Assembly (NCBI RefSeq): GCF_025836995.1
Contig: NZ_CP107546.1
Coordinates: 682,001-746,000, forward strand
Length of the DNA: 64,000 nt
Direction of reading: 5' to 3'
Source: Microbacterium sp. M28
GTDB lineage: Bacteria > Actinomycetota > Actinomycetes > Actinomycetales > Microbacteriaceae
In this document: positions 1 to 10,790 of the stretch, in pieces
Numbering within the stretch: position 1 is the first letter of the stretch
How the letters are laid out: each line of letters starts with the position of its first letter
Notes under the pieces: model-generated
Seen by the model: the letters and a program-made list of their open reading frames with translations, nothing else
Told to the model about the DNA's origin: nothing
Database searches by the model: none
Program-made: the position numbers and the translations under genes

Positions 1-2
1 TC

Positions 3-359
3 GCCGAGTCGATCGTGTACGGCGCTCTCGCCGGCGTCCACGCCAAGAACGGTGAGGACGCTGTCGCCACGCTCAAGAAGGCGCTCGACAACGTGCGCCC
101 CACCCTGGAGGTCCGCAGCCGCCGCGTCGGTGGCTCGACCTACCAGGTTCCGGTCGAAGTCAAGCCGCACCGCGCGAACACCCTCGCGCTGCGCTGGCTC
201 GTCAGCTACGCGAAGGGTCGTCGTGAGAAGACGATGACCGAGCGTCTGCAGAACGAGATCCTGGACGCCTCGAACGGTCTCGGTGCCGCGGTCAAGCGCC
301 GTGAGGACACGCACAAGATGGCCGAGTCGAACCGCGCGTTCGCTCACTACCGCTGGTAA
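3..359 (+). CDS. rpsG: 30S ribosomal protein S7 (5' truncated by window edge)
   Basis: The last 118 codons of S7, which nucleates the head of the 30S subunit at the 3' major domain of 16S rRNA. The reading frame is open from base 3, so about 38 N-terminal residues lie outside the window. The tail carries the family hallmarks [14 protein letters not shown] and the C-terminal block ending AFAHYRW. It is followed after 87 nt by fusA, the standard str-operon order (rpsL-rpsG-fusA-tuf); rpsL would lie upstream of the window. Identity is certain from the conserved C-terminal half. Confidence 0.97.
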   Translation, partial: AESIVYGALAGVHAKNGEDAVATLKKALDNVRPTLEVRSRRVGGSTYQVPVEVKPHRANTLALRWLVSYAKGRREKTMTERLQNEILDASNGLGAAVKRREDTHKMAESNRAFAHYRW

Positions 360-446
360 CAGCTTCGCCCGCCTCCGGCCACGCGCCGGAGGCGGGCACC
401 CTCCCTCTCCTCGCAGCATCCCTGCAAGAAAGATAAGGACACTCCT

Positions 447-2561
447 GTGGCACAAGACGTGCTCACCGACCTGAGCAAGGTCCGCAACATCGGCATCATG
501 GCGCACATCGATGCCGGCAAGACCACCACGACCGAGCGCATCCTGTTCTACACGGGCGTCAACCACAAGCTGGGCGAGACGCACGACGGCGCCTCGACCA
601 CCGACTGGATGGAGCAGGAGAAGGAGCGCGGCATCACGATCACGTCTGCCGCCGTGACCTGCTTCTGGAACAAGAACCAGATCAACATCATCGACACCCC
701 CGGTCACGTGGACTTCACGGTCGAGGTGGAGCGCTCGCTCCGCGTCCTCGACGGTGCCGTCGCCGTCTTCGACGGCAAGGAGGGCGTCGAGCCCCAGTCC
801 GAGACCGTGTGGCGTCAGGCCGACAAGTACAACGTCCCCCGCATCTGCTTCGTCAACAAGATGGACAAGCTGGGCGCGGACTTCTACTTCACGGTCGACA
901 CCATCGTCAACCGCCTGGGCGCGAAGCCGCTGGTCATCCAGCTGCCGATCGGTGCCGAGAACGACTTCGTCGGCGTCATCGACCTCGTCGAGATGCGCGC
1001 ACTGGTCTGGCCCGGCGATGCCAAGGGTGACGTGACCATGGGCGCGTCGTACGAGATCCAGGAGATCCCGGCCGACCTCAAGGACAAGGCCGACGAGTAT
1101 CGTCAGACCCTGCTCGAGACGGTCGCCGAGACCGACGACGCGCTGCTGGAGAAGTTCTTCGGTGGCGAGGAGCTCACGGTCGCCGAGATCAAGGGCGCGA
1201 TCCGCAAGCTCGTGGTCGCCAGCGAGATCTACCCGGTGCTGTGCGGTTCCGCGTTCAAGAACCGCGGTGTCCAGCCGATGCTGGATGCGGTCGTCGACTA
1301 CCTCCCCAACCCCCTCGACGTCGGCGCCATCGAGGCGCACGACCCGAAGGACGAGGAGAAGGTCATCGAGCGTCACCCCGACGCGAAGGACCCGTTCTCG
1401 GCTCTCGCGTTCAAGGTCGCCGTGCACCCGTTCTTCGGTCGCCTGACCTACGTGCGCGTGTACTCGGGACACCTGGACTCCGGCTCCGCGGTCATCAACT
1501 CGACCAAGGGCAAGAAGGAGCGCATCGGGAAGATCTTCCAGATGCACGCCAACAAGGAGAACCCGGTCGACTCGCTGACCGCCGGCAACATCTACGCCGT
1601 CATCGGTCTGAAGGACACCACCACCGGTGACACCCTGGCCGACATCAACGCCCCGGTCGTCCTCGAGTCGATGACGTTCCCGGAGCCGGTGATCGAGGTC
1701 GCGATCGAGCCGAAGACGAAGGCCGACCAGGAGAAGCTGGGTCTCGCGATCCAGAAGCTCGCCGAAGAGGACCCGACCTTCCGCACGGAGCTCAACCCCG
1801 AGACCGGTCAGACGACCATCAAGGGCATGGGCGAGCTGCACCTGGACATCCTCGTCGACCGCATGAAGCGCGAGTTCCGCGTCGAGGCGAACGTCGGCAA
1901 GCCGCAGGTGGCGTACCGCGAGACGATCAAGAAGGCCGTCGAGAAGTACGACTACACGCACAAGAAGCAGACCGGTGGATCGGGTCAGTTCGCGAAGATC
2001 CAGTTCACGATCGAGCCTCTCGAGCTGGACTCGGACAAGACGTACGAGTTCGAGAACAAGGTCACCGGTGGTCGCATCCCGCGCGAGTACATCTCGCCGA
2101 CCGACCAGGGCTTCCAGGACGCCATGGCGGCCGGTGCGCTGGCCGGCTACCCGATGGTGGGCGTGAAGGCGATCCTGCTCGATGGCGCGTCGCACGACGT
2201 CGACTCCTCGGAGATGGCGTTCAAGATCGCAGGCTCGATGGGCTTCAAGGAGGCCATCCGCCGCGCGAACCCCGTGCTGCTCGAGCCGCTGATGGCCGTC
2301 GAGGTCCGTACTCCCGAGGAGTACATGGGCGACGTCATCGGTGACCTGAACTCGCGTCGTGGCCAGATCCAGTCGATGGAGGATGCCGCAGGCGTGAAGG
2401 TCGTGCGTGCTCAGGTTCCGCTGTCCGAGATGTTCGGCTACATCGGCGACCTGCGTTCGAAGACCTCCGGTCGCGCCGTCTACTCGATGGAGTTCCACTC
2501 GTACGCCGAGGTCCCGCGGGCCGTGGCCGACGAGATCGTCCAGAAGACCAAGGGCGAATAA
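447..2561 (+). CDS. fusA: Elongation factor G
   Basis: Ribosomal translocase GTPase of 704 residues, the usual bacterial EF-G length. Visible GTPase motifs are AHIDAGKTT (residues 19-27), DTPGH (83-87) and NKMD (137-140), followed by domains II to V with the conserved GGSGQFAKI stretch of domain IV. I chose the GTG at 447 because AAGGA lies 7 nt upstream and the N-terminus [17 protein letters not shown] matches the family. It follows rpsG in the str operon. A strong hairpin just past its stop separates it from tuf, so tuf probably has its own promoter as well as any read-through. Confidence 0.98.
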   Translation: MAQDVLTDLSKVRNIGIMAHIDAGKTTTTERILFYTGVNHKLGETHDGASTTDWMEQEKERGITITSAAVTCFWNKNQINIIDTPGHVDFTVEVERSLRVLDGAVAVFDGKEGVEPQSETVWRQADKYNVPRICFVNKMDKLGADFYFTVDTIVNRLGAKPLVIQLPIGAENDFVGVIDLVEMRALVWPGDAKGDVTMGASYEIQEIPADLKDKADEYRQTLLETVAETDDALLEKFFGGEELTVAEIKGAIRKLVVASEIYPVLCGSAFKNRGVQPMLDAVVDYLPNPLDVGAIEAHDPKDEEKVIERHPDAKDPFSALAFKVAVHPFFGRLTYVRVYSGHLDSGSAVINSTKGKKERIGKIFQMHANKENPVDSLTAGNIYAVIGLKDTTTGDTLADINAPVVLESMTFPEPVIEVAIEPKTKADQEKLGLAIQKLAEEDPTFRTELNPETGQTTIKGMGELHLDILVDRMKREFRVEANVGKPQVAYRETIKKAVEKYDYTHKKQTGGSGQFAKIQFTIEPLELDSDKTYEFENKVTGGRIPREYISPTDQGFQDAMAAGALAGYPMVGVKAILLDGASHDVDSSEMAFKIAGSMGFKEAIRRANPVLLEPLMAVEVRTPEEYMGDVIGDLNSRRGQIQSMEDAAGVKVVRAQVPLSEMFGYIGDLRSKTSGRAVYSMEFHSYAEVPRAVADEIVQKTKGE

Positions 2562-2567
2562 GCCCTC

Positions 2568-2596
2568 GTCCGGGGAGGCCCAAGGCCTCCCCGGAC
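2568..2596 (+). terminator. Perfect 13-bp hairpin after fusA
   Basis: A perfect 13-bp stem with a 3-nt CAA loop starts six bases after the fusA stop. There is no clear T tract, so it may act as a terminator or only as a transcript-stabilising hairpin. The 112 nt between it and tuf are comparatively AT-rich and probably hold the tuf promoter, but I could not pick -35/-10 boxes with confidence. Confidence 0.6.
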
Positions 2597-2708
2597 ATCA
2601 CACAACTTCATAACGCTCTCTCTACTAAACTGAGAATCAAACCCCGTAGAGAACCGGTCACAAACCAGTGCCCGGCAATCTCTACACGAACGTCCTGAGG
2701 AGGACCCA

Positions 2709-3899
2709 GTGGCCAAGGCCAAGTTCGAGCGGACCAAGCCGCACGTGAACATCGGAACGATCGGTCACGTCGACCACGGCAAGACCACGCTCACCGCAGC
2801 GATCTCGAAGGTTCTTGCCGACAAGTACCCGTCGGCGACCAACGTTCAGCGCGACTTCGCGTCGATCGACTCCGCTCCCGAGGAGCGTCAGCGCGGTATC
2901 ACGATCAACATCTCGCACGTCGAGTACGAGACGCCGAAGCGCCACTACGCGCACGTCGACGCTCCTGGTCACGCTGACTACATCAAGAACATGATCACCG
3001 GTGCTGCGCAGATGGACGGCGCGATCCTCGTGGTCGCCGCCACCGACGGCCCGATGGCTCAGACGCGTGAGCACGTCCTGCTCGCCAAGCAGGTCGGCGT
3101 GCCGTACCTGCTCGTCGCGCTGAACAAGAGCGACATGGTCGACGACGAGGAGATCCTGGAGCTCGTCGAGCTCGAGGTCTCCGAGCTGCTCGCCTCGCAG
3201 GGCTTCGCAGAGGACGCTCCTGTCGTCCGCGTCTCGGGCCTGAAGGCGCTCGAGGGTGACGAGAAGTGGGTCCAGTCGATCCTCGACCTCATGGACGCCG
3301 TCGACGCGAACGTTCCGGACCCGGTGCGCGACAAGGACAAGCCGTTCCTGATGCCCGTCGAGGACGTCTTCACGATCACCGGTCGTGGAACCGTCGTCAC
3401 GGGTCGCGCCGAGCGTGGCACGCTGGCCATCAACTCCGAGGTCGAGATCGTCGGCATCCGCCCAACGCAGAAGACCACGGTCACGGGTATCGAGATGTTC
3501 CACAAGCAGCTCGACGAGGCGTGGGCCGGCGAGAACTGCGGTCTGCTGCTCCGTGGCCTCAAGCGTGAGGACGTCGAGCGCGGTCAGGTCGTCGTCAAGC
3601 CGGGTTCGGTCACGCCGCACACCGACTTCGAGGGCACCGCGTACATCCTGTCCAAGGACGAGGGTGGCCGTCACAACCCGTTCTACACGAACTACCGCCC
3701 GCAGTTCTACTTCCGCACCACCGACGTCACCGGCGTCATCTCGCTGCCCGAGGGCACCGAGATGGTCATGCCCGGCGACACCACCGACATGACGGTCGCG
3801 CTGATCCAGCCGATCGCCATGGAGGAGGGCCTCGGCTTCGCCATCCGTGAGGGTGGACGCACCGTGGGCGCCGGTACGGTCACGAAGATCATCAAGTAA
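2709..3899 (+). CDS. tuf: Elongation factor Tu
   Basis: GTPase that delivers aminoacyl-tRNA to the ribosomal A site. It has 396 residues, typical for actinobacterial EF-Tu. The nucleotide-binding motifs GHVDHGKT (19-26), DAPGH (84-88) and NKSD (139-142) are intact, as are the two C-terminal beta-barrel domains ending in [10 protein letters not shown]. The GTG start has an excellent Shine-Dalgarno sequence (GAGGAGGA, 2697-2704). It closes the str operon and is followed by a UUCG-type terminator. Confidence 0.98.
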   Translation: MAKAKFERTKPHVNIGTIGHVDHGKTTLTAAISKVLADKYPSATNVQRDFASIDSAPEERQRGITINISHVEYETPKRHYAHVDAPGHADYIKNMITGAAQMDGAILVVAATDGPMAQTREHVLLAKQVGVPYLLVALNKSDMVDDEEILELVELEVSELLASQGFAEDAPVVRVSGLKALEGDEKWVQSILDLMDAVDANVPDPVRDKDKPFLMPVEDVFTITGRGTVVTGRAERGTLAINSEVEIVGIRPTQKTTVTGIEMFHKQLDEAWAGENCGLLLRGLKREDVERGQVVVKPGSVTPHTDFEGTAYILSKDEGGRHNPFYTNYRPQFYFRTTDVTGVISLPEGTEMVMPGDTTDMTVALIQPIAMEEGLGFAIREGGRTVGAGTVTKIIK

Positions 3900-3920
3900 G
3901 TACCTTCTCTTACTCGCGAA

Positions 3921-3956
3921 GCGGGGTCGGGCCTTCGGGCCCGGCCCCGCTTTCGT
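3921..3956 (+). terminator. Intrinsic terminator after tuf
   Basis: A 13-bp G/C stem (one G-U pair) closed by a TTCG tetraloop and followed by TTTCGT, beginning 21 nt past the tuf stop. This is a textbook end for the str operon. Confidence 0.85.
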
Positions 3957-4043
3957 GGTCCCGGAGTCTTCCACTCGGCCGGTCGGGCCGACAGAATGGG
4001 AGCGTCGGCGCGAGGGCGCCGGCACGAGACCGAGAGGGATGCC

Positions 4044-4268
4044 ATGGGAATCGAGAACTCGATCAACGGTGCCGTAGACAAGGGCAAGGACCTGTACGAG
4101 GAGCACAAGGACAAGATCGCCGAGGCCGTCAAGAGCGAGCAGGCCGAGGACATCAGCGACAAGGTGCTCGACGGGGTCGCCGACTTCGCGAAGAAGCTCG
4201 CGCCGGGGGCGGCGGACAAGATCGATGAGATCCGCGACGGCGCGGACAAGGCCGTCGGCAACGAGTAG
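4044..4268 (+). CDS. Small charged helical protein, possibly of the MT0933/Rv0909 antitoxin type
   Basis: A 74-residue protein that is almost wholly amphipathic helix, rich in Lys, Asp and Glu, with no membrane segment and no cysteine. I start it at ATG 4044 because GAGAGGGA sits just upstream; an in-frame ATG at 3996 would add 16 unconserved-looking residues. Repeated DK(I/V)xEA and [12 protein letters not shown] units resemble the small mycobacterial proteins annotated as Rv0909/MT0933-type antitoxins, but no toxin gene lies beside it. It sits alone between two terminators, so it is probably monocistronic. Function is unknown; a CsbD-like stress protein is the main alternative. Confidence 0.7.
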   Translation: MGIENSINGAVDKGKDLYEEHKDKIAEAVKSEQAEDISDKVLDGVADFAKKLAPGAADKIDEIRDGADKAVGNE

Positions 4269-4280
4269 AACAGCGTTCCG

Positions 4281-4316
4281 AAAGGGGGCCTCTCTTCACG
4301 GAGAGACCCCCTTTCC
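4281..4316 (+). terminator. Terminator after the small protein gene
   Basis: A 14-bp stem with one mismatch, a 6-nt TTCACG loop and a 3' arm ending in CTTT. It isolates the small gene from the S10 operon leader. Confidence 0.75.
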
Positions 4317-4370
4317 GCTGCCTCCGCAGCACGCCGACGGTCCCCGGACGCAAGCGCGACACGCCCGGGT

Positions 4371-4400
4371 TTGCGGAACCGAAATCACCCATGGCACAAT
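4371..4400 (+). promoter_or_regulatory. Candidate promoter of the S10 operon
   Basis: TTGCGG (4371-4376) and CACAAT (4395-4400) are separated by 18 nt, a plausible principal-sigma promoter. It lies about 310 nt upstream of rpsJ, which would give a long 5' leader. The -10 box lacks the usual first T, so the call is tentative. Confidence 0.4.
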
Positions 4401-4406
4401 AGATGA

Positions 4407-4709
4407 GTTCCACATTCCAGGGGTGCGCTATGCGTGCCTCGCGGATCACTACCAGGGCAGTGCATAGACGGCGTCTCGAAACGAGACAGCAGGGTTCTAG
4501 GCCGCGGGTAGCAGAACATCCCCGACACCTCTGCTGAGAGGTTCTGCCGTGCGCCGCGAGGCGTGCGGACTGACAGAAGAACAGTGGTGCGCAGATCGGC
4601 TCCCCGGAGTCCTTCGAGTGCCGAGGCGTGAACAGCGTCATCGTGCGTCCAATGCCCCTGGGTCACCCGGCCCAGGACGGTAAGACGCTTAAAGAGAGTG
4701 AGCAGACAA
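4407..4709 (+). promoter_or_regulatory. Long structured leader of the S10 operon
   Basis: The 441-nt gap between the small protein gene and rpsJ holds the terminator, the candidate promoter and this leader. Hairpins readable by eye are GTCTCG-AAA-CGAGAC (4473-4487), CCTCT-GCTG-AGAGG (4528-4541) flanked by CAGAA (4512-4516) and TTCTG (4542-4546), and CCTGGG-8nt-CCCAGG (4657-4676) close to the rpsJ ribosome binding site. In E. coli the S10 leader mediates L4 feedback; whether this one does is unknown. Confidence 0.45.
4430..4537 (+). other. Possible 35-codon Arg-rich leader peptide ORF
   Basis: ATG 4430 is preceded by AGGGG (4419-4423) at a normal distance and opens 35 codons. Ten are Arg, including AGA and AGG codons that are rare in the neighbouring genes. 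The stop codon falls in the CCTCT/AGAGG hairpin of the S10 leader. That arrangement would suit an attenuating leader peptide, but the rare codons are also what non-coding sequence would give, so coding status is unproven. Confidence 0.22.
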
Positions 4710-5018
4710 ATGGCGGGACAGAAGATCCGCATTCGCCTGAAGTCGTATGACCACGAGGTCATCGACACGTCGGCACGCAAGATCGTCGACACCGTGACCC
4801 GTGCGGGCGCGACCGTCGTCGGCCCCGTGCCGCTTCCGACCGAGAAGAACGTCGTGTGCGTCATCCGGTCGCCCCACAAGTACAAGGACAGCCGCGAGCA
4901 CTTCGAGATGCGCACCCACAAGCGTCTGATCGACATCGTCGACCCGACGCCCAAGGCCGTCGACTCGCTGATGCGTCTCGACCTGCCGGCTGACGTCAAC
5001 ATCGAGATCAAGCTCTGA
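4710..5018 (+). CDS. rpsJ: 30S ribosomal protein S10
   Basis: First gene of the S10 operon; 102 residues beginning [19 protein letters not shown], the invariant S10 N-terminus. S10 sits in the 30S head and also acts as NusE in antitermination. The ATG at 4710 is preferred to the in-frame GTG at 4698 because AGAGAGTGAG precedes it by about 7 nt and the family starts with [10 protein letters not shown]. rplC follows after 8 nt. Confidence 0.98.
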   Translation: MAGQKIRIRLKSYDHEVIDTSARKIVDTVTRAGATVVGPVPLPTEKNVVCVIRSPHKYKDSREHFEMRTHKRLIDIVDPTPKAVDSLMRLDLPADVNIEIKL

Positions 5019-5026
5019 GGATCGAC

Positions 5027-5686
5027 ATGGCTGACATCAACGCAAAGATTTCCAAGGGACTGCTGGGCACCAAGCTCGGCATGACGCAGGTGTGGGATGA
5101 GAACGGCAAGATCGTTCCCGTCACCGTCATCGAGCTCGCACCCAACGTGGTCACGCAGGTCCGCACCCCCGAGAAGGATGGCTACAACGCCGTTCAGATC
5201 GCCGCGGGCCAGATCGACCCCCGCAAGGTCAACAAGCCCCTCACCGCTCACTTCGAGGCTGCCGGCGTCACGCCGCGCCGCCACGTCACCGAGATCCGCA
5301 CCGCCGATGCCGCTGACTACGCGCTCGGCCAGGAGCTCACGGTGGATGGTCTCTTCGAGGCGGGCCAGCTGGTCGACGTCGTCGGCACCAGCAAGGGCAA
5401 GGGCACCGCGGGTGTCATGAAGCGCCACAACTTCAAGGGCGTCTCGGCATCGCACGGTGCACACCGCAACCACCGCAAGCCCGGCTCCATCGGCGCATCG
5501 TCGACCCCGAGCCGCGTCTTCAAGGGCATGCGCATGGCCGGCCGTATGGGTGGCGAGCGCGTGACCGTCCTGAACCTCACGGTGCACGCCATCGACGCCG
5601 AGAAGGGACTCATGCTCGTCAAGGGCGCCGTCCCCGGTGCGCGTGGCCGCGTCGTCTACGTCCGCAACGCAGTGAAGGGTGCCTGA
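5027..5686 (+). CDS. rplC: 50S ribosomal protein L3
   Basis: 219 residues. L3 initiates 50S assembly and its long loop reaches toward the peptidyl-transferase centre. The loop signature [17 protein letters not shown] and the following [15 protein letters not shown] stretch are present. The N-terminal extension [11 protein letters not shown] before [10 protein letters not shown] is common in actinobacteria. It is separated from rplD by only 2 nt, so the two are almost certainly co-translated. Confidence 0.98.
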   Translation: MADINAKISKGLLGTKLGMTQVWDENGKIVPVTVIELAPNVVTQVRTPEKDGYNAVQIAAGQIDPRKVNKPLTAHFEAAGVTPRRHVTEIRTADAADYALGQELTVDGLFEAGQLVDVVGTSKGKGTAGVMKRHNFKGVSASHGAHRNHRKPGSIGASSTPSRVFKGMRMAGRMGGERVTVLNLTVHAIDAEKGLMLVKGAVPGARGRVVYVRNAVKGA

Positions 5687-5688
5687 TC

Positions 5689-6351
5689 ATGGCTGACTCG
5701 ACTCTCGCGCTCGACGTCCTGAAGGCCGACGGCAAGAAGGCCGGCTCCATCGAGCTGCCCGCCGAGCTCTTCGACGTCAAGACGAACATTCCGCTCATCC
5801 ACCAGGTCGTCGTCGCACAGCTCGCCGCTGCGCGTCAGGGCACCCACTCGACCAAGCGTCGCGGTGAGGTCTCCGGTGCAGGCCGCAAGCCCTTCAAGCA
5901 GAAGGGCACGGGTAACGCTCGTCAGGGCTCCATCCGCGCGCCGCACATGACCGGTGGTGGCATCGTCCACGGTCCGAAGCCGCGCAACTACGCGCAGCGC
6001 ACCCCCAAGAAGATGATCGCCGCCGCCCTGCTGGGCGCGCTGAGCGACCGCTTCCGCGGCGAGCGTCTGCACGCAGTCGAGACCTTCGGCATCGACTCCG
6101 CTCCTTCGACCAAGACCGCCGCGAGCCTGCTCGCCCAGGTCGCCGGCCCGAAGAACGTCCTGGTCGTCACGCAGCGTGACGACGAGGTGACGCTCAAGTC
6201 CGTTCGCAACCTGCCGAACGTGCACTGGCTCACCTACGACCAGCTCAACGCCTACGACGTGCTCGTCTCCGACGACATCGTCTTCACCAAGGCCGCACTC
6301 GAGGCGTTCATCGCTTCGAAGACCGGCGCAACCGAGGAGGTCTCGGCATGA
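5689..6351 (+). CDS. rplD: 50S ribosomal protein L4
   Basis: 220 residues. L4 lines the peptide exit tunnel and in some bacteria represses its own operon through the S10 leader. The extended tunnel loop (about residues 50-100, [19 protein letters not shown]) is intact. The stop overlaps the rplW start by 4 nt (ATGA). If L4 autoregulation exists here, the leader at 4407-4709 is the obvious target. Confidence 0.98.
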   Translation: MADSTLALDVLKADGKKAGSIELPAELFDVKTNIPLIHQVVVAQLAAARQGTHSTKRRGEVSGAGRKPFKQKGTGNARQGSIRAPHMTGGGIVHGPKPRNYAQRTPKKMIAAALLGALSDRFRGERLHAVETFGIDSAPSTKTAASLLAQVAGPKNVLVVTQRDDEVTLKSVRNLPNVHWLTYDQLNAYDVLVSDDIVFTKAALEAFIASKTGATEEVSA

Positions 6352-6671
6352 CCGAGCAGGCAACCGTCCTGACGACCGCTCTCAACAAGGACCCGCGCGA
6401 CATCATCCTGAAGCCGGTCGTGTCCGAGAAGAGCTACTCGCTCATCGACGAGGGAAAGTACACGTTCCTCGTGGACCCGCGCGCCTCCAAGACTGAGATC
6501 AAGCTCGCCATCGAGAAGATCTTCGACGTCAAGGTCGCAGCGGTCAACACGATCAACCGCGTCGGCAAGGCCCGTCGCACCCGCTTCGGCACCGGCAAGC
6601 GCAAGGACACCAAGCGCGCCATCGTCACCCTGAAGTCGGGCACCATCGACATCTTCACGGCAATCGGCTGA
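6348..6671 (+). CDS. rplW: 50S ribosomal protein L23
   Basis: 107 residues. L23 sits at the tunnel exit and docks trigger factor and SRP. The core [13 protein letters not shown] and the basic loop [19 protein letters not shown] are present. The 12-residue N-terminal extension before the conserved core is slightly longer than in E. coli. GAGGAGG lies inside the end of rplD, 6-7 nt before the ATG. Confidence 0.97.
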   Translation: MTEQATVLTTALNKDPRDIILKPVVSEKSYSLIDEGKYTFLVDPRASKTEIKLAIEKIFDVKVAAVNTINRVGKARRTRFGTGKRKDTKRAIVTLKSGTIDIFTAIG

Positions 6672-6691
6672 TCCGGGGGATAAGGACAATC

Positions 6692-7531
6692 ATGGCTATT
6701 CGCAAGTACAAGCCCACGACCCCGGGTCGTCGCGGTTCGTCGGTGGCCGACTTCGCCGAGATCACTCGATCGACGCCCGAGAAGTCGCTGCTGCGTCCCC
6801 TGTCGAAGACCGGTGGCCGCAACAACCAGGGCCGCATCACGACCCGTCACATCGGTGGTGGCCACAAGCGCCAGTACCGTGTCATCGACTTCCGTCGCAA
6901 TGACAAGGACGGCGTGAACGCCAAGGTCGCTCACATCGAGTACGACCCCAACCGCACCGCACGTATCGCACTGCTGCACTACTTCGACGGCGAGAAGCGC
7001 TACATTCTCGCGCCGAACAAGCTGAGCCAGGGCGACATCATCGAGTCGGGTGCATCGGCTGACATCAAGCCGGGCAACAACCTGCCGCTGAAGAACATCC
7101 CCACCGGTACCGTGATCCACGCGATCGAGCTCCGCCCCGGCGGCGGCGCGAAGCTGGCTCGCTCGGCCGGCACCTCGGTGCGTCTCGTCGCCAAGGACGG
7201 TCCCTACGCGCAGCTCCGTCTGCCGTCGGGCGAGATCCGCAACGTCGACGCCCGCTGCCGCGCCACCATCGGCGAGGTCGGCAACGCCGAGCAGTCCAAC
7301 ATCAACTGGGGCAAGGCCGGCCGCAAGCGCTGGAAGGGCGTCCGCCCGACCGTGCGCGGTGTCGCCATGAACCCGGTCGACCACCCGCACGGTGGTGGTG
7401 AGGGCAAGACGTCCGGTGGACGTCACCCCGTCACTCCTTGGGGTCAGGCTGAGGGTCGCACCCGCCACGCCAACAAGGAAAGCGACAAGTACATCGTGCG
7501 TCGTCGTAACGCCGGCAAGAAGCGTAAGTAG
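6692..7531 (+). CDS. rplB: 50S ribosomal protein L2
   Basis: 279 residues. L2 is one of the oldest ribosomal proteins, needed for subunit joining and near the peptidyl-transferase centre. The C-terminal loop [17 protein letters not shown] contains the conserved functional histidine. The reading frame is clean and the length standard. rpsS follows after 12 nt. Confidence 0.98.
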   Translation: MAIRKYKPTTPGRRGSSVADFAEITRSTPEKSLLRPLSKTGGRNNQGRITTRHIGGGHKRQYRVIDFRRNDKDGVNAKVAHIEYDPNRTARIALLHYFDGEKRYILAPNKLSQGDIIESGASADIKPGNNLPLKNIPTGTVIHAIELRPGGGAKLARSAGTSVRLVAKDGPYAQLRLPSGEIRNVDARCRATIGEVGNAEQSNINWGKAGRKRWKGVRPTVRGVAMNPVDHPHGGGEGKTSGGRHPVTPWGQAEGRTRHANKESDKYIVRRRNAGKKRK

Positions 7532-7543
7532 GAGTAAGAGAAG

Positions 7544-7825
7544 ATGCCTCGCAGTCTTAAGAAGGGCCCCTTCGTCGACGAGCACCTGCTTCGCAAGGTG
7601 GTCGTGCAGAACGAAGCCGGCACGAAGAACGTCATCAAGACCTGGTCGCGACGCTCGATGATCATCCCCGCCATGCTGGGACACACCATCGCCGTCCACG
7701 ACGGTCGCAAGCACATCCCTGTGTTCGTGACCGAGACCATGGTCGGTCACAAGCTGGGCGAGTTCGCGCCCACCCGCACCTTCCGCGGCCACGTGAAGGA
7801 CGACAAGAAGGGCCGCCGCCGCTGA
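7544..7825 (+). CDS. rpsS: 30S ribosomal protein S19
   Basis: 93 residues starting [19 protein letters not shown], the conserved S19 N-terminus. It forms the 30S-head heterodimer with S13 and contacts the A-site finger. The conserved [21 protein letters not shown] block is complete. A 25-nt gap to rplV contains its GGAGAGAG ribosome binding site. Confidence 0.98.
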   Translation: MPRSLKKGPFVDEHLLRKVVVQNEAGTKNVIKTWSRRSMIIPAMLGHTIAVHDGRKHIPVFVTETMVGHKLGEFAPTRTFRGHVKDDKKGRRR

Positions 7826-7850
7826 CGCGGGGGCGATAGAGGAGAGAGAA

Positions 7851-8249
7851 ATGGTGGAGTCCATCGCACGCGTGCGACACATCCGCGTGACCCCTCAGAA
7901 GGCTCGTCGTGTCGTCGCGCTCATCAAGGGCAAGCAGGCCCAGGAAGCTCTCGCGATCCTGAAGTTCGCACCGCAGAGCGCCAGTGAGCCGATCTACAAG
8001 CTTGTCGCGTCGGCCATGGCCAACGCGCAGGTGAAGGCGGATCGCGACGGCGAGTACCTCGACGAGCAGGACCTGTACGTGGCGAACGCCTACGTCGACG
8101 AGGGCACGACGCTCAAGCGTTTCCGCCCCCGTGCACAGGGTCGCGCTTTCCAGATCAAGAAGCGCACGAGCCACATCACGGTCGTGCTCTCGACGCCGGA
8201 GGTCGCTGCCGCGGCCGAGGGTGACAGCAAGAAGAAGGCGAGCAAGTAA
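7851..8249 (+). CDS. rplV: 50S ribosomal protein L22
   Basis: 132 residues. L22 has a globular surface domain and a long beta-hairpin (around [18 protein letters not shown]) that forms the tunnel constriction with L4. It ends with a short lysine-rich tail, GDSKKKASK. The stop and the rpsC start share bases (TAATG), giving tight translational coupling. Confidence 0.98.
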   Translation: MVESIARVRHIRVTPQKARRVVALIKGKQAQEALAILKFAPQSASEPIYKLVASAMANAQVKADRDGEYLDEQDLYVANAYVDEGTTLKRFRPRAQGRAFQIKKRTSHITVVLSTPEVAAAAEGDSKKKASK

Positions 8250-9006
8250 TGGGACAGAAGGTAAACCCGTACGGCTTCCGCCTCGGTATCACCACCGACC
8301 ACGTCTCGCGCTGGTTCTCTGACTCGACGAAGCCGGGTCAGCGCTACGCGGACTACGTCGCCGAGGACATCAAGATCCGTAACCTGCTGAAGACGCAGCT
8401 GGACCGTGCCGGCGTCAGCAACATCGAGATCGAGCGGACCCGTGACCGCGTGCGTGTGGACATCCACACCGCGCGTCCCGGAATCGTCATCGGTCGTCGT
8501 GGTGCCGAGGCCGAGCGCATCCGCGGCGACCTCGAGAAGCTCACCGGCAAGCAGATCCAGCTGAACATCCTCGAGGTCAAGAACCCCGAGGCCGACGCTC
8601 AGCTCGTCGCGCAGGGCATCGCCGAGCAGCTGTCTGCTCGTGTGGCGTTCCGTCGTGCGATGCGCAAGGGTCTGCAGGGCGCTCAGCGCGCCGGCGCCAA
8701 GGGCATCCGCATCCAGGTCTCGGGCCGTCTCGGCGGCGCCGAGATGAGCCGGTCGGAGTTCTACCGCGAGGGTCGTGTGCCGCTGCACACGCTGCGCGCG
8801 AACATCGACTACGGCTTCTACGAGGCCAAGACCACCTTCGGCCGCATCGGCGTGAAGGTCTGGATCTACAAGGGTGACCTCACCAACAAGGAACTCGCTC
8901 GCGAGCAGGCCAACGCGCCCAAGTCGCGCGGTCGTGACGACCGCGGTGGCGACCGTCGCCGTGGCCCTCGCAACGAGGCCCCCGTCGCAGAAGGAGCGTC
9001 TGCCTG

Positions 9007-9007
<1 letters not shown>
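8249..9007 (+). CDS. rpsC: 30S ribosomal protein S3
   Basis: 252 residues. S3 is part of the mRNA entry helicase. It begins [15 protein letters not shown] and contains the KH domain with [16 protein letters not shown] near residues 75-90. The C-terminus carries an Arg/Gly/Asp-rich tail that is typically variable between genera. It overlaps both neighbours by one to a few bases (TAATG with rplV, TGATG with rplP). Confidence 0.98.
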
Positions 9008-9425
<418 letters not shown>

Positions 9426-9426
<1 letters not shown>

Positions 9427-9740
9427 TGGCGATCGGCACCAAGGAGCTCGCTCCCAGCGAGCTCGACACGTTCGAAGACCAGCGCCTCGTCGAGGAGCTG
9501 CGTAAGGCCAAGGAGGAGCTGTTCAACCTCCGTTTCCAGTCGGCCACCGGCCAGCTGGAGAGCCACGGCCGCATCCGCGCCGTCAAGCGCGACATCGCGC
9601 GCCTGTACACCGTGATCCGCGAGCGCGAGCTGGGCATCCGTGCGACGCCCGCTCCGGTCGAGGCTCCGGCCAAGAAGGCGTCCAAGGCAAAGGCGAAGAA
9701 GGCCGATTCGGCTGAGGCGCCCAAGGAGGAGGCCGAGTAA
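9426..9740 (+). CDS. rpmC: 50S ribosomal protein L29 with an extended C-terminal tail
   Basis: 104 residues, against about 65-75 in most bacteria. The L29 core ([20 protein letters not shown], then [20 protein letters not shown]) occupies residues 1-70. The rest is a low-complexity Ala/Lys/Pro/Glu tail. I start at ATG 9426 because it is coupled to the rplP stop; the longer open frame upstream is not L29-like. L29 sits beside L23 at the tunnel exit, so the tail would be solvent exposed there. Confidence 0.95.
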
Positions 9741-10063
9741 TGGCTGAGAAGAAGGCTGCCGTCAAGGCGGACACCGTGGAGCACGGCGAGCACGACGTGC
9801 GCGACGCGGACGCTCGCGGTTACCGCAAGTCCCGCCGCGGCTACGTCGTCAGCGACAAGATGGACAAGACCATCGTCGTCGAGGTCGAGGACCGCGTGAA
9901 GCACCCGCTGTACGGCAAGGTCATCCGCCGCACCTCCAAGGTGAAGGCGCACGACGAGGGCAACACCGCCGGCATCGGCGACCTGGTCCTCATCAACGAG
10001 ACCCGGCCGCTCAGCGCCACCAAGCGCTGGCGTCTGGTTGAGATTCTGGAGAAGGCCAAGTGA
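9740..10063 (+). CDS. rpsQ: 30S ribosomal protein S17
   Basis: 107 residues. The OB-fold core begins at [24 protein letters not shown]. The first 30 residues are an acidic, low-complexity extension absent from E. coli S17. S17 binds 16S rRNA early in 30S body assembly. It is coupled on both sides: its ATG overlaps the rpmC stop and its TGA overlaps the GTG start of rplN. Confidence 0.97.
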   Translation: MAEKKAAVKADTVEHGEHDVRDADARGYRKSRRGYVVSDKMDKTIVVEVEDRVKHPLYGKVIRRTSKVKAHDEGNTAGIGDLVLINETRPLSATKRWRLVEILEKAK

Positions 10064-10428
10064 TTCAGCAGGAGTCCCGCCTCAAGGTCGCCGACAACAC
10101 CGGCGCGAAGGAACTGCTCACCATCCGCGTTCTCGGTGGCTCGCGCCGCCGTTACGCCGGCCTCGGTGACACCATCGTCGCGACCGTCAAGGACGCGATC
10201 CCGGGCGGCAACGTCAAGAAGGGCGACGTCGTCAAGGCGGTCATCGTCCGCACCAAGAAGGAGACGCGCCGTCCCGACGGCTCGTACATCAAGTTCGACG
10301 AGAACGCCGCCGTCATCCTGAAGAACGACGGGGAGCCCCGCGGCACCCGTATCTTCGGACCGGTCGGCCGTGAGCTTCGCGACAAGAAGTTCATGAAGAT
10401 CGTCTCGCTCGCCCCGGAGGTCATTTGA
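10060..10428 (+). CDS. rplN: 50S ribosomal protein L14
   Basis: 122 residues, the standard length. It starts at GTG 10060, which overlaps the rpsQ stop (GTGA), and reads [20 protein letters not shown], the nearly invariant L14 N-terminus. L14 forms an intersubunit bridge and contacts the silencing factor RsfS. No anomalies. Confidence 0.98.
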   Translation: MIQQESRLKVADNTGAKELLTIRVLGGSRRRYAGLGDTIVATVKDAIPGGNVKKGDVVKAVIVRTKKETRRPDGSYIKFDENAAVILKNDGEPRGTRIFGPVGRELRDKKFMKIVSLAPEVI

Positions 10429-10430
10429 TC

Positions 10431-10790
10431 ATGGCGAACATCAAGAAGGGCGACCTGGTTCAGGTCATCACGGGCCGCAAGCAGGACAAGGGCGGCGACC
10501 GCGGCAAGCAGGGCAAGGTTCTCGAGGTCCTCGTGGCCGAGAACCGCGTCATCGTCGAGGGCGTCAACTACGTCACCAAGCACACGCGCGTCGGCCAGAC
10601 GCAGCGCGGCACGAAGACGGGCGGCATCGAGACCATCGAGGCTCCCATCCACATCTCCAACGTCCAGGTCATCGACCCCTCGACCAAGAAGCCGACCCGC
10701 GTCGGCCACCGCGTCGAGGAGCAGACCAAGGACGGCGTGAAGCGCACCGTCCGTGTGCGTTACGCGAAGAAGTCAGGTAAGGACCTCTGA
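10431..10790 (+). CDS. rplX: 50S ribosomal protein L24
   Basis: 119 residues from ATG 10431, giving [22 protein letters not shown]. The KOW motif lies in this N-terminal part. L24 initiates 50S assembly and lies at the tunnel exit. GGAGG (10416-10420) sits 10 nt before this ATG. A TTG at 10425 overlapping the rplN stop would add two residues but leaves only 4 nt to the ribosome binding site, so I prefer the ATG. Confidence 0.95.
   Translation: MANIKKGDLVQVITGRKQDKGGDRGKQGKVLEVLVAENRVIVEGVNYVTKHTRVGQTQRGTKTGGIETIEAPIHISNVQVIDPSTKKPTRVGHRVEEQTKDGVKRTVRVRYAKKSGKDL

Noticed and set aside
2682..4106. A 474-codon open frame on the minus strand opposite tuf
   Set aside because: Composition is the mirror of EF-Tu codons (long Val/Leu/Asp/Arg runs), there are no family motifs, and tuf on the plus strand is certain. 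It is a high-GC shadow frame.
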